64,000 nt of DNA, from NCBI RefSeq assembly GCF_900110645.1, contig NZ_FOFB01000005.1, positions 124,001 to 188,000 of the forward strand, read 5' to 3'. Below the pieces are notes generated by a model. That model had not been told where the DNA came from, did no database searches, and saw only the letters and a program-made list of their open reading frames with translations. How positions within the stretch are numbered: the first letter of the stretch is position 1; each line of letters begins with the position of its first letter. Both the position numbers and the translations under genes were made by a program. Shown here piece by piece: positions 26,934 to 35,180 of this stretch. The DNA is from Neolewinella agarilytica. GTDB lineage: Bacteria; Bacteroidota; Bacteroidia; Chitinophagales; Saprospiraceae.

Positions 26934-28346
26934 CTACTGCAGCTCTCCATCGCCCTGCCCGATTCTGATCTTACGCTCCAACTCTCCAAGGGCCTTTTTA
27001 ATCTCATCATTGGTCTCCATCAGATCACGTACCGTTTTGATGGAATACAGCACGGTTGAGTGGTCCCGGCCGCCAAACATCCGCCCGATGGCTTTGAGGC
27101 TTTGATCAGTGTACTCCTTGACCAGGAACATGCTGATCTGACGGGCCAGCACTACGTGCCGGCGACGGGTGGAGCTGGCCAGCTTTTCAACCTCCAGATC
27201 GTAGTAGTCTGCCACCGTACGTTGGATGACATCAGGGGTTACTTCCTTGTTGATCTCAGAAACGAAATTCTTGAGTACTTCTTTGGCTAGCTTGAGGTCA
27301 ATAGAATCATCACCGCGCACCCCTTTATGAAGTACCAGGTTGTTTAGCACTCCTTCCAGTTGGCGGATATTGTGCTGGATGTGGAAGCAGATGAATTCTG
27401 CTACCTCGGCGGGAATATCCACTTCGGTGGATAGTGCCTTAGAGTTCAGGATTGCCATGCGGGTCTCCAGAGCCGGCATACTTAGGTCCGCACTCAGGCC
27501 CCACTGGAAGCGGCTACGAAGACGTTCTTCGATGTCAAGCTCAATGATCGGGCGGTCACAAGTCATGACCACGGCCTTGTTATTCTGGCGGAGTACGTTA
27601 AACAGGTTGAAGAATACGTCCTGTGTTTTCTTCCGTTTAACGAGTTGCTGGATATCATCAACCAGCAGGACATCCACGTTCTGGTACCAATTAACGAGGT
27701 CATTGGTCGTGTTAGAGCCAATCGAACTAACCAGTTGGTTCGTAAAAGTATCGGTACTCACGTACAAGACGGCTTTCTCCGGAAACTTGTTACTAATGTA
27801 GTTGCCAACAGCCTGCAGCAAATGGGTCTTACCCAGCCCTACATTGCCATGAATCACCAAAGGGTTAAAAGCAGTGTTGCCAGGGTTGTCAGCAACGGCT
27901 TTAGCGGCATTTCTGGCCAGGCTGTTACAGTCTCCTTCGATAAAATTGTCGAAGGTGTACCGAGTGTCCAGATTGGAGGGAATCCGCGGACGCTTTACGC
28001 CCGGGATGACAAATGGATTGCCAGGGGCAGGTTGATGGCCCGGAATGCTGCCATTGGACTTTCCGTTCTTCGTGCTGGGAGAAGCCGCTTTTTCCTGACG
28101 GTTAGGGTTAATCCGGTACTGCAAACGACCAGATGTGCCAAGGGCCTGATTGAGGCTCGTTTTCAGGACATCAATATAGTGCTCTTCCAACCATTCATAG
28201 AACAGGCGATGGGGAACCTGAATCGTAAGTTCATTACTCTCCAGAGCAACTGGACGAATCGGTGCAAACCAAGTTTGAAAACTTTGGGGGTCGACGTTCT
28301 GTCGAATGGTTTGCAGACAATTGTTCCAGATGAGGGTGTGATCCAT
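26934..28346 (-). CDS. dnaA: Chromosomal replication initiator DnaA
   Basis: From the ATG at 28346 (470 aa), chosen because MDHTLIWNNCLQTIRQN matches the usual DnaA start; an upstream in-frame ATG adds six residues. Domain I (about 1-80) ends in a proline/serine linker. The AAA+ domain has Walker A HGNVGLGKTHLL and Walker B VDVLLVDDIQ. The C-terminal domain IV carries the DnaA-box signature GRDHSTVLYSIKTV. It unwinds oriC to start replication. I see no cluster of TTATNCACA boxes beside the gene, so the origin may lie elsewhere, as often in Bacteroidota. Confidence 0.97.
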   Translation of the reverse strand: MDHTLIWNNCLQTIRQNVDPQSFQTWFAPIRPVALESNELTIQVPHRLFYEWLEEHYIDVLKTSLNQALGTSGRLQYRINPNRQEKAASPSTKNGKSNGSIPGHQPAPGNPFVIPGVKRPRIPSNLDTRYTFDNFIEGDCNSLARNAAKAVADNPGNTAFNPLVIHGNVGLGKTHLLQAVGNYISNKFPEKAVLYVSTDTFTNQLVSSIGSNTTNDLVNWYQNVDVLLVDDIQQLVKRKKTQDVFFNLFNVLRQNNKAVVMTCDRPIIELDIEERLRSRFQWGLSADLSMPALETRMAILNSKALSTEVDIPAEVAEFICFHIQHNIRQLEGVLNNLVLHKGVRGDDSIDLKLAKEVLKNFVSEINKEVTPDVIQRTVADYYDLEVEKLASSTRRRHVVLARQISMFLVKEYTDQSLKAIGRMFGGRDHSTVLYSIKTVRDLMETNDEIKKALGELERKIRIGQGDGELQ

Positions 28347-28682
28347 TTTGTATCCCAGTTGCACGTTTATAGCGTTCCGGTCGAGCCTGTTCGGCCGACA
28401 AGTTAAAAGTGAAAGTTTCTGAAGGTCAGTAAGTTAAAGACGGTGGAGTGTCGAGGCTTGATCGCCGAGGATTAGGTGTTCAACTTGCGTAGTCATTGGG
28501 TGAACCCTCTTAAAACGTTTCTTACTCCAACCACCGTTGCTCTAACGGCGGACAGCAAATATGAGGAGAAAAGGGGCACCCTTGCAAGGAAAACACTGCT
28601 TATTTATTCAGAATTATCTTTGGCAGGCTTTATCAGCCAAAATGGCAACTTTGTCATAAGCAGGAGGCGATTAAACATCGAC
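28347..28682. other. Gap upstream of dnaA
   Basis: 336 bp between the dnaA start and the metallophosphatase stop. It must contain the leftward dnaA promoter. I find no coding frame, no DnaA-box cluster and no strong hairpin terminator. Confidence 0.4.
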
Positions 28683-29591
28683 CTATACTCGCAAATTATT
28701 GCAAGCCACGCAGCGTCTGAGCTTACCTCCGGGGAAGGTGACATCCATTCGGCCGAGGCGCAGACCTCCAAAGCCGACCTGATTGACAATTACGGGCTCT
28801 CCCTTCAGGTTCGGTACTTCCACCGGTGCGTCCAGAAAAGTGTGGGTGTGGCCTCCCAAAATGATGTCAATGTCACTGGACGTAGCGGCCAACTCAACAT
28901 CGTCCACTTTGTCCTCCCGGTACTTGTAGCCAAGATGGCTCAGACAGATGACCAGGTCGCATTTCTTCTGGTTGCGCAACAGGCTTGCGGTGGCGTGCCC
29001 CTTCTCCAGTGGGTCCTGGTATTCTGTTTTACCATACAGCTCATCCGGCACCAGGCTTTTTAGTTCGATGCCAAGGCCAAAGACGCCAATCTTGATGCCC
29101 CCGCGTTTGAAGACTTTGTAGGGCATGGTCTTTCCTTCCAGCGGGGTTCCTTTAAAGTCATAGTTGGCACAGAGCATGGGGAAATCGGCGTGGCCCAACT
29201 GGGTCACCAGGTTCTCCATACCGGCATCAAAATCGTGGTTGCCAATGGTCGAGGCGTCGTAGCCCATTTGGCTCATCAGTTTCATCTCCAGCTCCCCCGC
29301 AAAGAAGTTGAAATAGGGCGTGCCCTGAAAAATGTCGCCACTGTCCAGTAGAATGACATTAGGTTCCACCGCACGAATCTGCTGAATCAGTCTCATCCGC
29401 CGAACGGCACCTCCCCGGTTGGCGTTTCTGCCACCGTCGTCCGGGAATGGCTCAATCCGGCTGTGCCAGTCATTCGTGTGTAAGATGGTAAGCCTGGGGG
29501 ATGGCTTAAGAAGGTTGGCGGAGGCCAATCCGGGAACCATTAGCAATCCGCCACCAACGGCAGCTTTACGAATGAAAAAACGACGATTCAT
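28683..29591 (-). CDS. 5'-nucleotidase/UshA-type metallophosphatase domain, Tat-exported
   Basis: From the ATG at 29591 (302 aa) the protein begins with a twin-arginine signal (MNRRFFIRKAAVGGG); a longer frame upstream lacks any signal. Metallophosphatase motifs of the UshA/CpdB group are present: ILHTNDWHSR, LLDSGDIFQG, TIGNHDFDAG, LSHLGYK and LGGHTHTF, which bind two metal ions. UshA proteins normally continue into a nucleotide-binding C-terminal domain, but this one stops after the catalytic domain. The missing half is encoded just upstream by the next gene on the same strand, so the two products probably assemble into a periplasmic 5'-nucleotidase. Confidence 0.9.
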   Translation of the reverse strand: MNRRFFIRKAAVGGGLLMVPGLASANLLKPSPRLTILHTNDWHSRIEPFPDDGGRNANRGGAVRRMRLIQQIRAVEPNVILLDSGDIFQGTPYFNFFAGELEMKLMSQMGYDASTIGNHDFDAGMENLVTQLGHADFPMLCANYDFKGTPLEGKTMPYKVFKRGGIKIGVFGLGIELKSLVPDELYGKTEYQDPLEKGHATASLLRNQKKCDLVICLSHLGYKYREDKVDDVELAATSSDIDIILGGHTHTFLDAPVEVPNLKGEPVIVNQVGFGGLRLGRMDVTFPGGKLRRCVACNNLRV

Positions 29592-29688
29592 GGAGCGTTG
29601 ATTTAAAAATTGAAGTTGGGCACCGGAGCTTTTCGGCACAATCAGGCGAGGCCGCAGGTGCAAGGGAAGAACAGAAGAGCAGTGATTA

Positions 29689-30459
29689 TTAGCGTAGCGA
29701 CATTCGTTTGCCTTCCGCCTTAACGCTAATGGGGGCTGTTGCTTTGGCGGCATACTCGATCAGCAGATCCCGGACTTTTTCATTGCTGCTGACCTGGGGC
29801 TTACCTTTTACCATTGAAGAGCCGCTTCCTCCATTGGCGACGTAGTCCACGGTGGCAACCAGGTATCGGGCATCGGGGTCAATCTCCTTTCCGGAAACCC
29901 TGACCATCAGCTTATCATTTTTTAACTGTACACTCAGCTCTTCGCTGACCGGCCAGCCCCCTGAGTTAGCAATGTGGCTGATGAAGGCTTTCATCTCTGC
30001 GCCGGAGAGGTCCAGCAATACCAGTTCATTGTCGAAGGGCATCATTTCATAGATCTCCGATACCAGCAATGGCCCCGTACCGATTTCCCTGACCCGGATT
30101 CCACCGGAGTTGGCAGTGGCAAAAGCAATGTCTTTACCCGGAAAGCGGTCTTTAGCTGCCGCCATCATCAGGTCCGCCATCCAGTTGCCAATGGTGCTTT
30201 CGGCACCGTCTTTAGTTAAGGGCGTGGCCAGTGTGGCCAGCTGGCGATTCATCTTAGCATCCAGTTGCGCTTTATAGGGCGCAATGGTGGCGGCCATCTT
30301 TGCTGTTCCGTCATCCCCCTGCACCTGCGCGCCGTCGCCCGCATCTATACTCCTGGTGATGTTGTACAAACGAGGTTGCACGCTTGGCGCAGACAGAGAG
30401 CCACAACTGCTACTAAACAGCAGGCTTAGCGAAGCTATATATATAAGGTAATGTTTCAT
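29689..30459 (-). CDS. 5'-nucleotidase C-terminal domain lipoprotein
   Basis: From the ATG at 30459 (256 aa); the frame can be extended by a TTG codon three codons earlier. Lipobox FSSSC. The body matches the 5'-nucleotidase C-terminal domain: TIGNWMADLMMAAAK, ATANSGGIRVREIGTGPLLVSEIYEMMPFDN and VATVDYVANGGSGSSM, which includes the substrate-binding segments. There is no catalytic metallophosphatase domain. It lies 97 bp upstream of the Tat-exported catalytic half, so the usual one-chain UshA is split into a membrane-anchored substrate-binding half and a soluble catalytic half. Confidence 0.9.
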   Translation of the reverse strand: MKHYLIYIASLSLLFSSSCGSLSAPSVQPRLYNITRSIDAGDGAQVQGDDGTAKMAATIAPYKAQLDAKMNRQLATLATPLTKDGAESTIGNWMADLMMAAAKDRFPGKDIAFATANSGGIRVREIGTGPLLVSEIYEMMPFDNELVLLDLSGAEMKAFISHIANSGGWPVSEELSVQLKNDKLMVRVSGKEIDPDARYLVATVDYVANGGSGSSMVKGKPQVSSNEKVRDLLIEYAAKATAPISVKAEGKRMSLR

Positions 30460-30516
30460 CGGGGGCAAGATAGAGGGTATGTGATATTCTTATGTAAGAC
30501 TGAGCAAACCACTTCG

Positions 30517-30924
30517 TTAAGTTTGTGTGTTCTCTCCAGGCTCGCTGCGCGGAGCCAGGAAGAGCAATGCCCAGCCGGCTATGAAAAACACACCGCCGAT
30601 GGGAGTGATTGGGCCGAGAAAACCAACCGGCAGACCGTGTACTTCCCGCAAAGCAAGTAAATAGAGGGAACCGGAAAAAAGAATGATTCCCAGCACAAAG
30701 CAAAAGGCCGACTGCCGTAAACGCTTGTTATTCAGCCATTTTTGCCCCTTCAGTGCTACTAGAAGTCCAATGGCGAAAGTGTGGTAGAATTGGTAGCGAA
30801 CGCCAGTCTCGTAAGTCGCCAGCGCCTCCGGAGACAGGAGAGATTTAAGGCCATGCGCACCGAAAGCGCCCAGGGCAACTGCCAATGCTCCCAGCAGGCC
30901 CACCAAACGTAATGTTCTTTGCAT
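30517..30924 (-). CDS. DUF423 small membrane protein (YgdD family)
   Basis: From the ATG at 30924 (135 aa). Four hydrophobic helices are visible, the first in LVGLLGALAVALGAFGAHGL, a hallmark of DUF423, with YQFYHTFAIGLL, FVLGIILFSGSLYLL and PIGGVFFIAGWALLF. A longer frame exists but its first 117 residues are unlike the family. The function of DUF423 is unknown. A TACCTTCG box ends 4 nt before the ATG, on the strand opposite the fabD promoter region. Confidence 0.88.
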   Translation of the reverse strand: MQRTLRLVGLLGALAVALGAFGAHGLKSLLSPEALATYETGVRYQFYHTFAIGLLVALKGQKWLNNKRLRQSAFCFVLGIILFSGSLYLLALREVHGLPVGFLGPITPIGGVFFIAGWALLFLAPRSEPGENTQT

Positions 30925-30928
30925 GGGG

Positions 30929-30936
30929 CGAAGGTA
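30929..30936 (-). promoter_or_regulatory. TACCTTCG -7 box, leaderless arrangement
   Basis: On the minus strand TACCTTCG ends 4 nt before the ATG of the DUF423 gene, the same spacing as for mazG, the CcmC-like gene, the PyrR-like gene and the integrase. Confidence 0.55.
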
Positions 30937-31014
30937 AGTCCCTTTGCTGGCCGATATGATCTGACTAACGTCAAACTTGGCTAAATTGCGCCCCGAAAAC
31001 AAAAAAACGATATC

Positions 31015-31893
31015 ATGAAAGCATATGTATTTCCCGGACAGGGCGCCCAGTTTAGCGGAATGGGTAAGGATCTTTTCGATCTGAGCACGGAAGCCAAGGC
31101 ATTGTTCCGCCAGGCAGACGACGTATTGGGCTACTCCCTGAGTAAGGTTATGTTCGAAGGAAGTGAAGACGAATTGCGGGAAACCAAAATTACCCAGCCG
31201 GCTATCTTTACCCATTCCGCCATCACCTATCTGGTGGCAGACGAAATCGAACAGCCAACGGCCGTTGCCGGGCACAGCCTTGGGGAATTTTCAGCTCTGG
31301 TAGCCGCCGGAGCACTGGACTTTGCCTCTGCCCTCCGCCTCGTAGCCGAACGGGCCCTGGCGATGCAAGCCGCTACGGACGCTGTGCCGGGCACCATGGC
31401 TGCTGTTCTGGGGCTCGATGACAGCATCATCGAGGACGCTTGTGCCGCCATCGAGGAAGTTGTTGTTCCCGCTAATTACAACACTAACGGCCAGCTGGTG
31501 ATCTCCGGCTCCGTGGAAGGCGTAGAAAAAGCCAGCAAAATCCTGACTGATCTGGGCGCTCGCCGTGTAGTACCACTACCTGTAGGAGGAGCCTTCCACA
31601 GCCCGCTGATGCAGCCCGCTCAGGATTGCCTCAAAGCCGCCATCGAAGAAGCGCACTTCCGCCCGCCCGCCTGTGAAATTTACCAAAACACTGACGCTCA
31701 GCCCAGTGCTGATCCATCCGTCATTAAGTCAAAACTCATCGATCAGCTAACCAGTCCCGTCCGCTGGACACAGACAATCGAAAACATGAAAGCCGCGGGC
31801 CTGACTGATTTCGTGGAAGTAGGGGGGAAAGGAAAAATCCTCGCCGGCTTGATCCGTAAGGTGGATCGGGGGCTGAATGTGGAGCAGCTTTAG
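31015..31893 (+). CDS. fabD: Malonyl-CoA:ACP transacylase
   Basis: A 292-aa cytoplasmic enzyme of fatty-acid synthesis. It opens with FPGQGAQFSGMGKDL, carries the nucleophile Ser88 in AGHSLGEFSAL, the malonate-binding Arg in the RALAMQ region, and the catalytic His in GGAFHSPLM (near 196). It transfers malonyl groups from CoA to acyl carrier protein. It is divergent from the DUF423 gene by 90 bp and convergent with the nuclease gene, with a palindromic repeat in the gap. Confidence 0.96.
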   Translation: MKAYVFPGQGAQFSGMGKDLFDLSTEAKALFRQADDVLGYSLSKVMFEGSEDELRETKITQPAIFTHSAITYLVADEIEQPTAVAGHSLGEFSALVAAGALDFASALRLVAERALAMQAATDAVPGTMAAVLGLDDSIIEDACAAIEEVVVPANYNTNGQLVISGSVEGVEKASKILTDLGARRVVPLPVGGAFHSPLMQPAQDCLKAAIEEAHFRPPACEIYQNTDAQPSADPSVIKSKLIDQLTSPVRWTQTIENMKAAGLTDFVEVGGKGKILAGLIRKVDRGLNVEQL

Positions 31894-31902
31894 ATTGGTC
31901 AG

Positions 31903-32042
31903 TTGGTATTTTGGGCTGCCGCAAGGGATATGCAAGGCTGCTGCGCAGCCGGGCTTTAGACGGCAGTAAAGCCGTGGTAATCCATCGAGAATAAAGTACT
32001 GTTGTGCAGCGACCTACAAAGTGCGGTAGCCCAAAACACCAA
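31903..32042. repeat. Palindromic intergenic repeat (MITE-like, no target duplication seen)
   Basis: Two 21-bp arms, 31903-31923 and 32022-32042, are inverted complements at 19 of 21 positions (TTGGTATTTTGGGCTGCCGCA). They enclose smaller hairpins such as GGCTGCTGCGCAGCC. The repeat lies between the convergent fabD and nuclease genes and may serve as a bidirectional terminator. No flanking direct repeat was found. Confidence 0.65.
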
Positions 32043-32062
32043 AGAACCAAAGAACCAAAATA

Positions 32063-32659
32063 CTAATTACTCTTCCGTCGGTTCAGCTCGTCCCGGATCT
32101 CTGCGGCCCGTTCGTAGTTTTCCTGGCTGAGGACTTCTTCAAGCATGTGGTTCAATTCGCCCACGTTGAAGCTGGAAAGCGTGTCCTTTTGTTTTTCTGG
32201 TTGGCGGTCTGCCATTTCCATATTGTCGTCCTCGTCGGCTTCTTCGTCTCCTTCGAGTACGATGCCGGCGGATTCCAGGATGTTTTCGTAAGTGTAAATC
32301 GGACATTCAAAGCGGGTGGCCAGGGCGAGGGCGTCGCTGGTCCGGCTGTCTACTTCGATGATCTCTCCATCCCGGTCAAGTACAAGACGAGCGAAGAAAA
32401 TGCCTTCCCGCAGGTCACTAATGATCACTTCCCGCAGTTCCGTGCGTAAAGTCTCCAGGGTATTTTTGAATAAGTCGTGAGTTAGTGGACGCTGGCCCTG
32501 CATACCTTCAATGGCAATCGCAATGGCCTGCGCCTCCGTGCTTCCAATAATGACGGGTAAACGGCGGGGGCCGCTAAGCTCGCCTAGTACTACGGCATAG
32601 TTAGCGGACTGGGTCACGCTACGACTAATGGCCATCACCTGAAGCTCGATCTTATTCAT
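32063..32659 (-). CDS. Bifunctional nuclease family protein (DUF151) with UvrB/UvrC motif
   Basis: A 198-aa protein. The first 130 residues match the DUF151 bifunctional nuclease family (VVLGELSGPRRLPVIIG, SEAQAIA-like TEAQAIAIAIEGMQGQRPLTHDL, DSRTSDALALATRFECPIY). After an acidic linker, the C-terminus (MLEEVLSQENYERAAEIRDEL) is a UvrB/UvrC motif, a helical protein-interaction hairpin. The pairing is common in Bacteroidota. Plant and thermophile homologues show RNase/DNase activity; the cellular role here is unproven. No signal peptide, so cytoplasmic. Confidence 0.88.
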   Translation of the reverse strand: MNKIELQVMAISRSVTQSANYAVVLGELSGPRRLPVIIGSTEAQAIAIAIEGMQGQRPLTHDLFKNTLETLRTELREVIISDLREGIFFARLVLDRDGEIIEVDSRTSDALALATRFECPIYTYENILESAGIVLEGDEEADEDDNMEMADRQPEKQKDTLSSFNVGELNHMLEEVLSQENYERAAEIRDELNRRKSN

Positions 32660-32767
32660 AAACTGCTACTCTCTACTGGTGTTAACTAACGCCAGCACCT
32701 TCGGATAGGTTGATGCTACGGAGGGGCGTTCCCTTTCGGGGCGGCGAAGATACAAAAACCAACGTTC

Positions 32768-33526
32768 CTACGCCTCGGTTTTTGCTCTTTGCCAGAGGCC
32801 TTCCATTTCAGACAGGGGCATGTCACTCAGCCCCCGCTCGCCAGCGGCCTGTTCTACAAACTCAAAACGCTTGCGAAACTTCAAATTCGTCCGCTCTAAG
32901 GCCGTTTCCGGATCAATGCCCTTCCAGCGGGCGTAGTTAATCAGGCTAAAGAGTAAATCTCCGAATTCCTCTTCCTGGTGGCGCTCCGTTTCAGCCTGGT
33001 GAAACTCTTCCATTTCTTCCCGGACTTTATCCCAAACCTGCTCAACGTTATCCCAGTCAAAGCCAAACTGAGCCGTTTTTTCCTGCATCCGCATAGCTTT
33101 TACCATGGCGGGAAGGGCCGTCGGAACACCCGACAGAACAGTCTTTTTTCCTTTACCGGTGGCAAGTTTGATCTTTTCCCAGTTTCGTTTAACGGCCTCT
33201 TCGTCTTCCGCCACCACGTCTCCGTAGATATGCGGGTGTCGCTCAACCAGCTTGTCGCATACGGTATTGAGCGCATCGGCAATGTCCCAGGCACCCTGCT
33301 CGCTGGCAATTTTGGCGTAGAAAACCATGTGCAGCAGCAGGTCACCTACTTCTTCTTTGATGCCTTCCAGGTCTTCCTTCAGCAATTCATCGGCCAGCTC
33401 GTAGGTTTCTTCGATGGTGAGTTTCCGGAGAGAGAGGAAGGTTTGCTTCCGATCCCAGGGGCATTGCTCCCGGAGTTCGTCCATTATGGTCAGTAAGCGT
33501 TGAAAAGCGGTAAGTTGAGCTGTCAT
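32768..33526 (-). CDS. mazG: Nucleoside triphosphate pyrophosphohydrolase MazG
   Basis: A 252-aa enzyme with two MazG units. The N-terminal unit has LREQCPWDRKQTFLSLRKLTIEETYEL and the metal-binding EEVGDLLLHMVFYA; the second has the EEFGDLLFSLINYARW copy. It hydrolyses NTPs to NMP and pyrophosphate, cleaning the nucleotide pool or lowering ppGpp through effects on its precursors. A minus-strand TACCTTTG box ends 4 nt before the ATG, predicting a leaderless mRNA. Confidence 0.94.
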   Translation of the reverse strand: MTAQLTAFQRLLTIMDELREQCPWDRKQTFLSLRKLTIEETYELADELLKEDLEGIKEEVGDLLLHMVFYAKIASEQGAWDIADALNTVCDKLVERHPHIYGDVVAEDEEAVKRNWEKIKLATGKGKKTVLSGVPTALPAMVKAMRMQEKTAQFGFDWDNVEQVWDKVREEMEEFHQAETERHQEEEFGDLLFSLINYARWKGIDPETALERTNLKFRKRFEFVEQAAGERGLSDMPLSEMEGLWQRAKTEA

Positions 33527-33530
33527 GCTG

Positions 33531-33538
33531 CAAAGGTA
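33531..33538 (-). promoter_or_regulatory. TACCTTTG -7 box, leaderless arrangement
   Basis: An exact match to the Bacteroidota -7 consensus, followed by CAGC and then the mazG ATG. Confidence 0.6.
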
Positions 33539-33578
33539 ATGTGTCTTATATTTAGGCGTCTCTATCTACAGCCCACAA

Positions 33579-35114
33579 ATGTTCAAAGTCGTCAATGCAT
33601 TATTCCGTACTTACCTCGGTCGATACCGTAAGGAGCTTGCTATGCATTACGAAGACCCTTTAGCTCTGCAGGCGGAAGTGCTGGACCACATCCTGCGAAC
33701 TAACCGAAATACAGCATTTGGCAGGGAACACGATTTTCATGCCATCATCAAGGACCGCAGACGCTTCTCGGCGGAAATCCCCGTAAGGACCTACGAAGAA
33801 CACCTGCCTTATCTGCAACGAATATTGTCCGGAGAGAGTAGGGTGTTGGTACACGACGCCCCGGATTGGGTATCGACTACCAGCGGAACGACGGGGGCTA
33901 CAAAGTATTTACCGGTTGCCCATACTTCCATCAGGGACATCCACCTGAAGGGGAGTTGGATGAGCCTCGCCTGCCTGTACGAAAAAGACGAAGAGTTACA
34001 GGTTTTCGGTTCCAGGAATTTACTGATCGGCGGCGCACTCAAAGGCTTACACCCAAGTCTTAATCTTCCTCAGGGAGACATCAGTGCACTTATCATCAAT
34101 TCCATTCCACGAATTATGCGCCCTTTCTACATCCCGGATGTGGAGCTGGCTACGGCGGTTAATTATGAAGAGAAGATCGAGAAAATTGCGCACCTGGCGG
34201 CCGAAGAGCCGGGCATCACGGTGCTGGGAGGTGTGCCTACCTGGAATCTGCCGCTCTACCGCAGAATACTTGAAATCCACGGCGGAGAGAATATGCTGGA
34301 CGTCTGGCCGGAGGCCAGGGTATTCAAACATGGCGGCGTAAACTTCGCTCCCTACCGGACAGAATTTGAAAAGCTCTTTCCTGCTGAGGACTTCATCTTT
34401 CAGGAAATTTACAACGCGACGGAAGGCTTCTTCGGCGTTCAGGACCGGGATGACCTGAGGACGATGCTGCTACTGCTCAATGCAGGCGTCTACTACGAAT
34501 TCGTAAAATGGGAAGACTACCAGCGGGGCAGCCGGTATACAGTGTCCATTGATGGGGTCAGGACGGGAGAAGTTTACGTGATGATCATCACTACGGTAGC
34601 CGGTTTATATCGCTACCCGATGGGTGACCTGATCGAATTTACGGAGACAAACCCTTACCGGATTAAAATCCTTGGGCGCACACAGGAGTTCATTAATGCC
34701 TTCGGGGAGGATCTCCTGCGTTCAGAAGCCGAAGGGGCGCTGATGGAAGCCTGTGCGGCAACCGGGGCGAGCGTACGGGACTTTACCATCGGCCCGGTCT
34801 ATATCGGGGTGGATAAACCCGGGCGCCACCACTGGGTGGTGGAGTTTGAGCAAACTCCCGCAGACCTGGAGCAGTTTAACCAGCTGCTCGACCAGGCACT
34901 CATCGATGCCAACTATAACTACGCCGCAAAACGAAGTAACAACTTTGCCATCAGCCGGCATGAACTGACGGTTGCCCCGCCCGGTTTTTTCCGCGACTGG
35001 CTAAAGAGCAGGGGGAAACAAGGTGGGCAACATAAGGTTCCCCGTCTGGCGAACCACCGGAATATTTTGGAGGATGTGTACCGTCGACTTCAGTCGATGG
35101 GTTACGTTGACTAA
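33579..35114 (+). CDS. GH3 auxin-responsive promoter family adenylating enzyme
   Basis: A 511-aa protein of the GH3 acyl-adenylate superfamily. The ATP-binding motif is STTSGTTGATKYLPVA near residue 105, and later motifs are EIYNATEGFFGVQ and YRYPMGDLIEFTE. Plant GH3 enzymes join amino acids to jasmonate or auxin; bacterial members are common in Bacteroidota but their substrates are not known. Domain completeness argues for an active enzyme. It is divergent from mazG by 52 bp; no neighbour hints at the substrate. Confidence 0.9.
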   Translation: MFKVVNALFRTYLGRYRKELAMHYEDPLALQAEVLDHILRTNRNTAFGREHDFHAIIKDRRRFSAEIPVRTYEEHLPYLQRILSGESRVLVHDAPDWVSTTSGTTGATKYLPVAHTSIRDIHLKGSWMSLACLYEKDEELQVFGSRNLLIGGALKGLHPSLNLPQGDISALIINSIPRIMRPFYIPDVELATAVNYEEKIEKIAHLAAEEPGITVLGGVPTWNLPLYRRILEIHGGENMLDVWPEARVFKHGGVNFAPYRTEFEKLFPAEDFIFQEIYNATEGFFGVQDRDDLRTMLLLLNAGVYYEFVKWEDYQRGSRYTVSIDGVRTGEVYVMIITTVAGLYRYPMGDLIEFTETNPYRIKILGRTQEFINAFGEDLLRSEAEGALMEACAATGASVRDFTIGPVYIGVDKPGRHHWVVEFEQTPADLEQFNQLLDQALIDANYNYAAKRSNNFAISRHELTVAPPGFFRDWLKSRGKQGGQHKVPRLANHRNILEDVYRRLQSMGYVD

Positions 35115-35168
35115 TGCCGACGGTACAAACCTGACCCGCAAACGACGGTAAAGTCATCCTCCCTGATT

Positions 35169-35176
35169 TACCTTTG
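35169..35176 (+). promoter_or_regulatory. TACCTTTG -7 box, leaderless arrangement
   Basis: An exact consensus -7 box, 4 nt before the ATG at 35181. I see no clear TTG at the usual -33 distance. Confidence 0.55.
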
Positions 35177-35180
35177 TGGT

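Noticed and set aside
27645-28406. 253-codon + strand frame opposite dnaA
   Set aside because: It lies opposite the conserved dnaA AAA+ domain and has no family features.
28347-28682. oriC beside dnaA
   Set aside because: I see no cluster of DnaA boxes or AT-rich 13-mers; a DnaA-box scan and GC skew would be needed to claim it.
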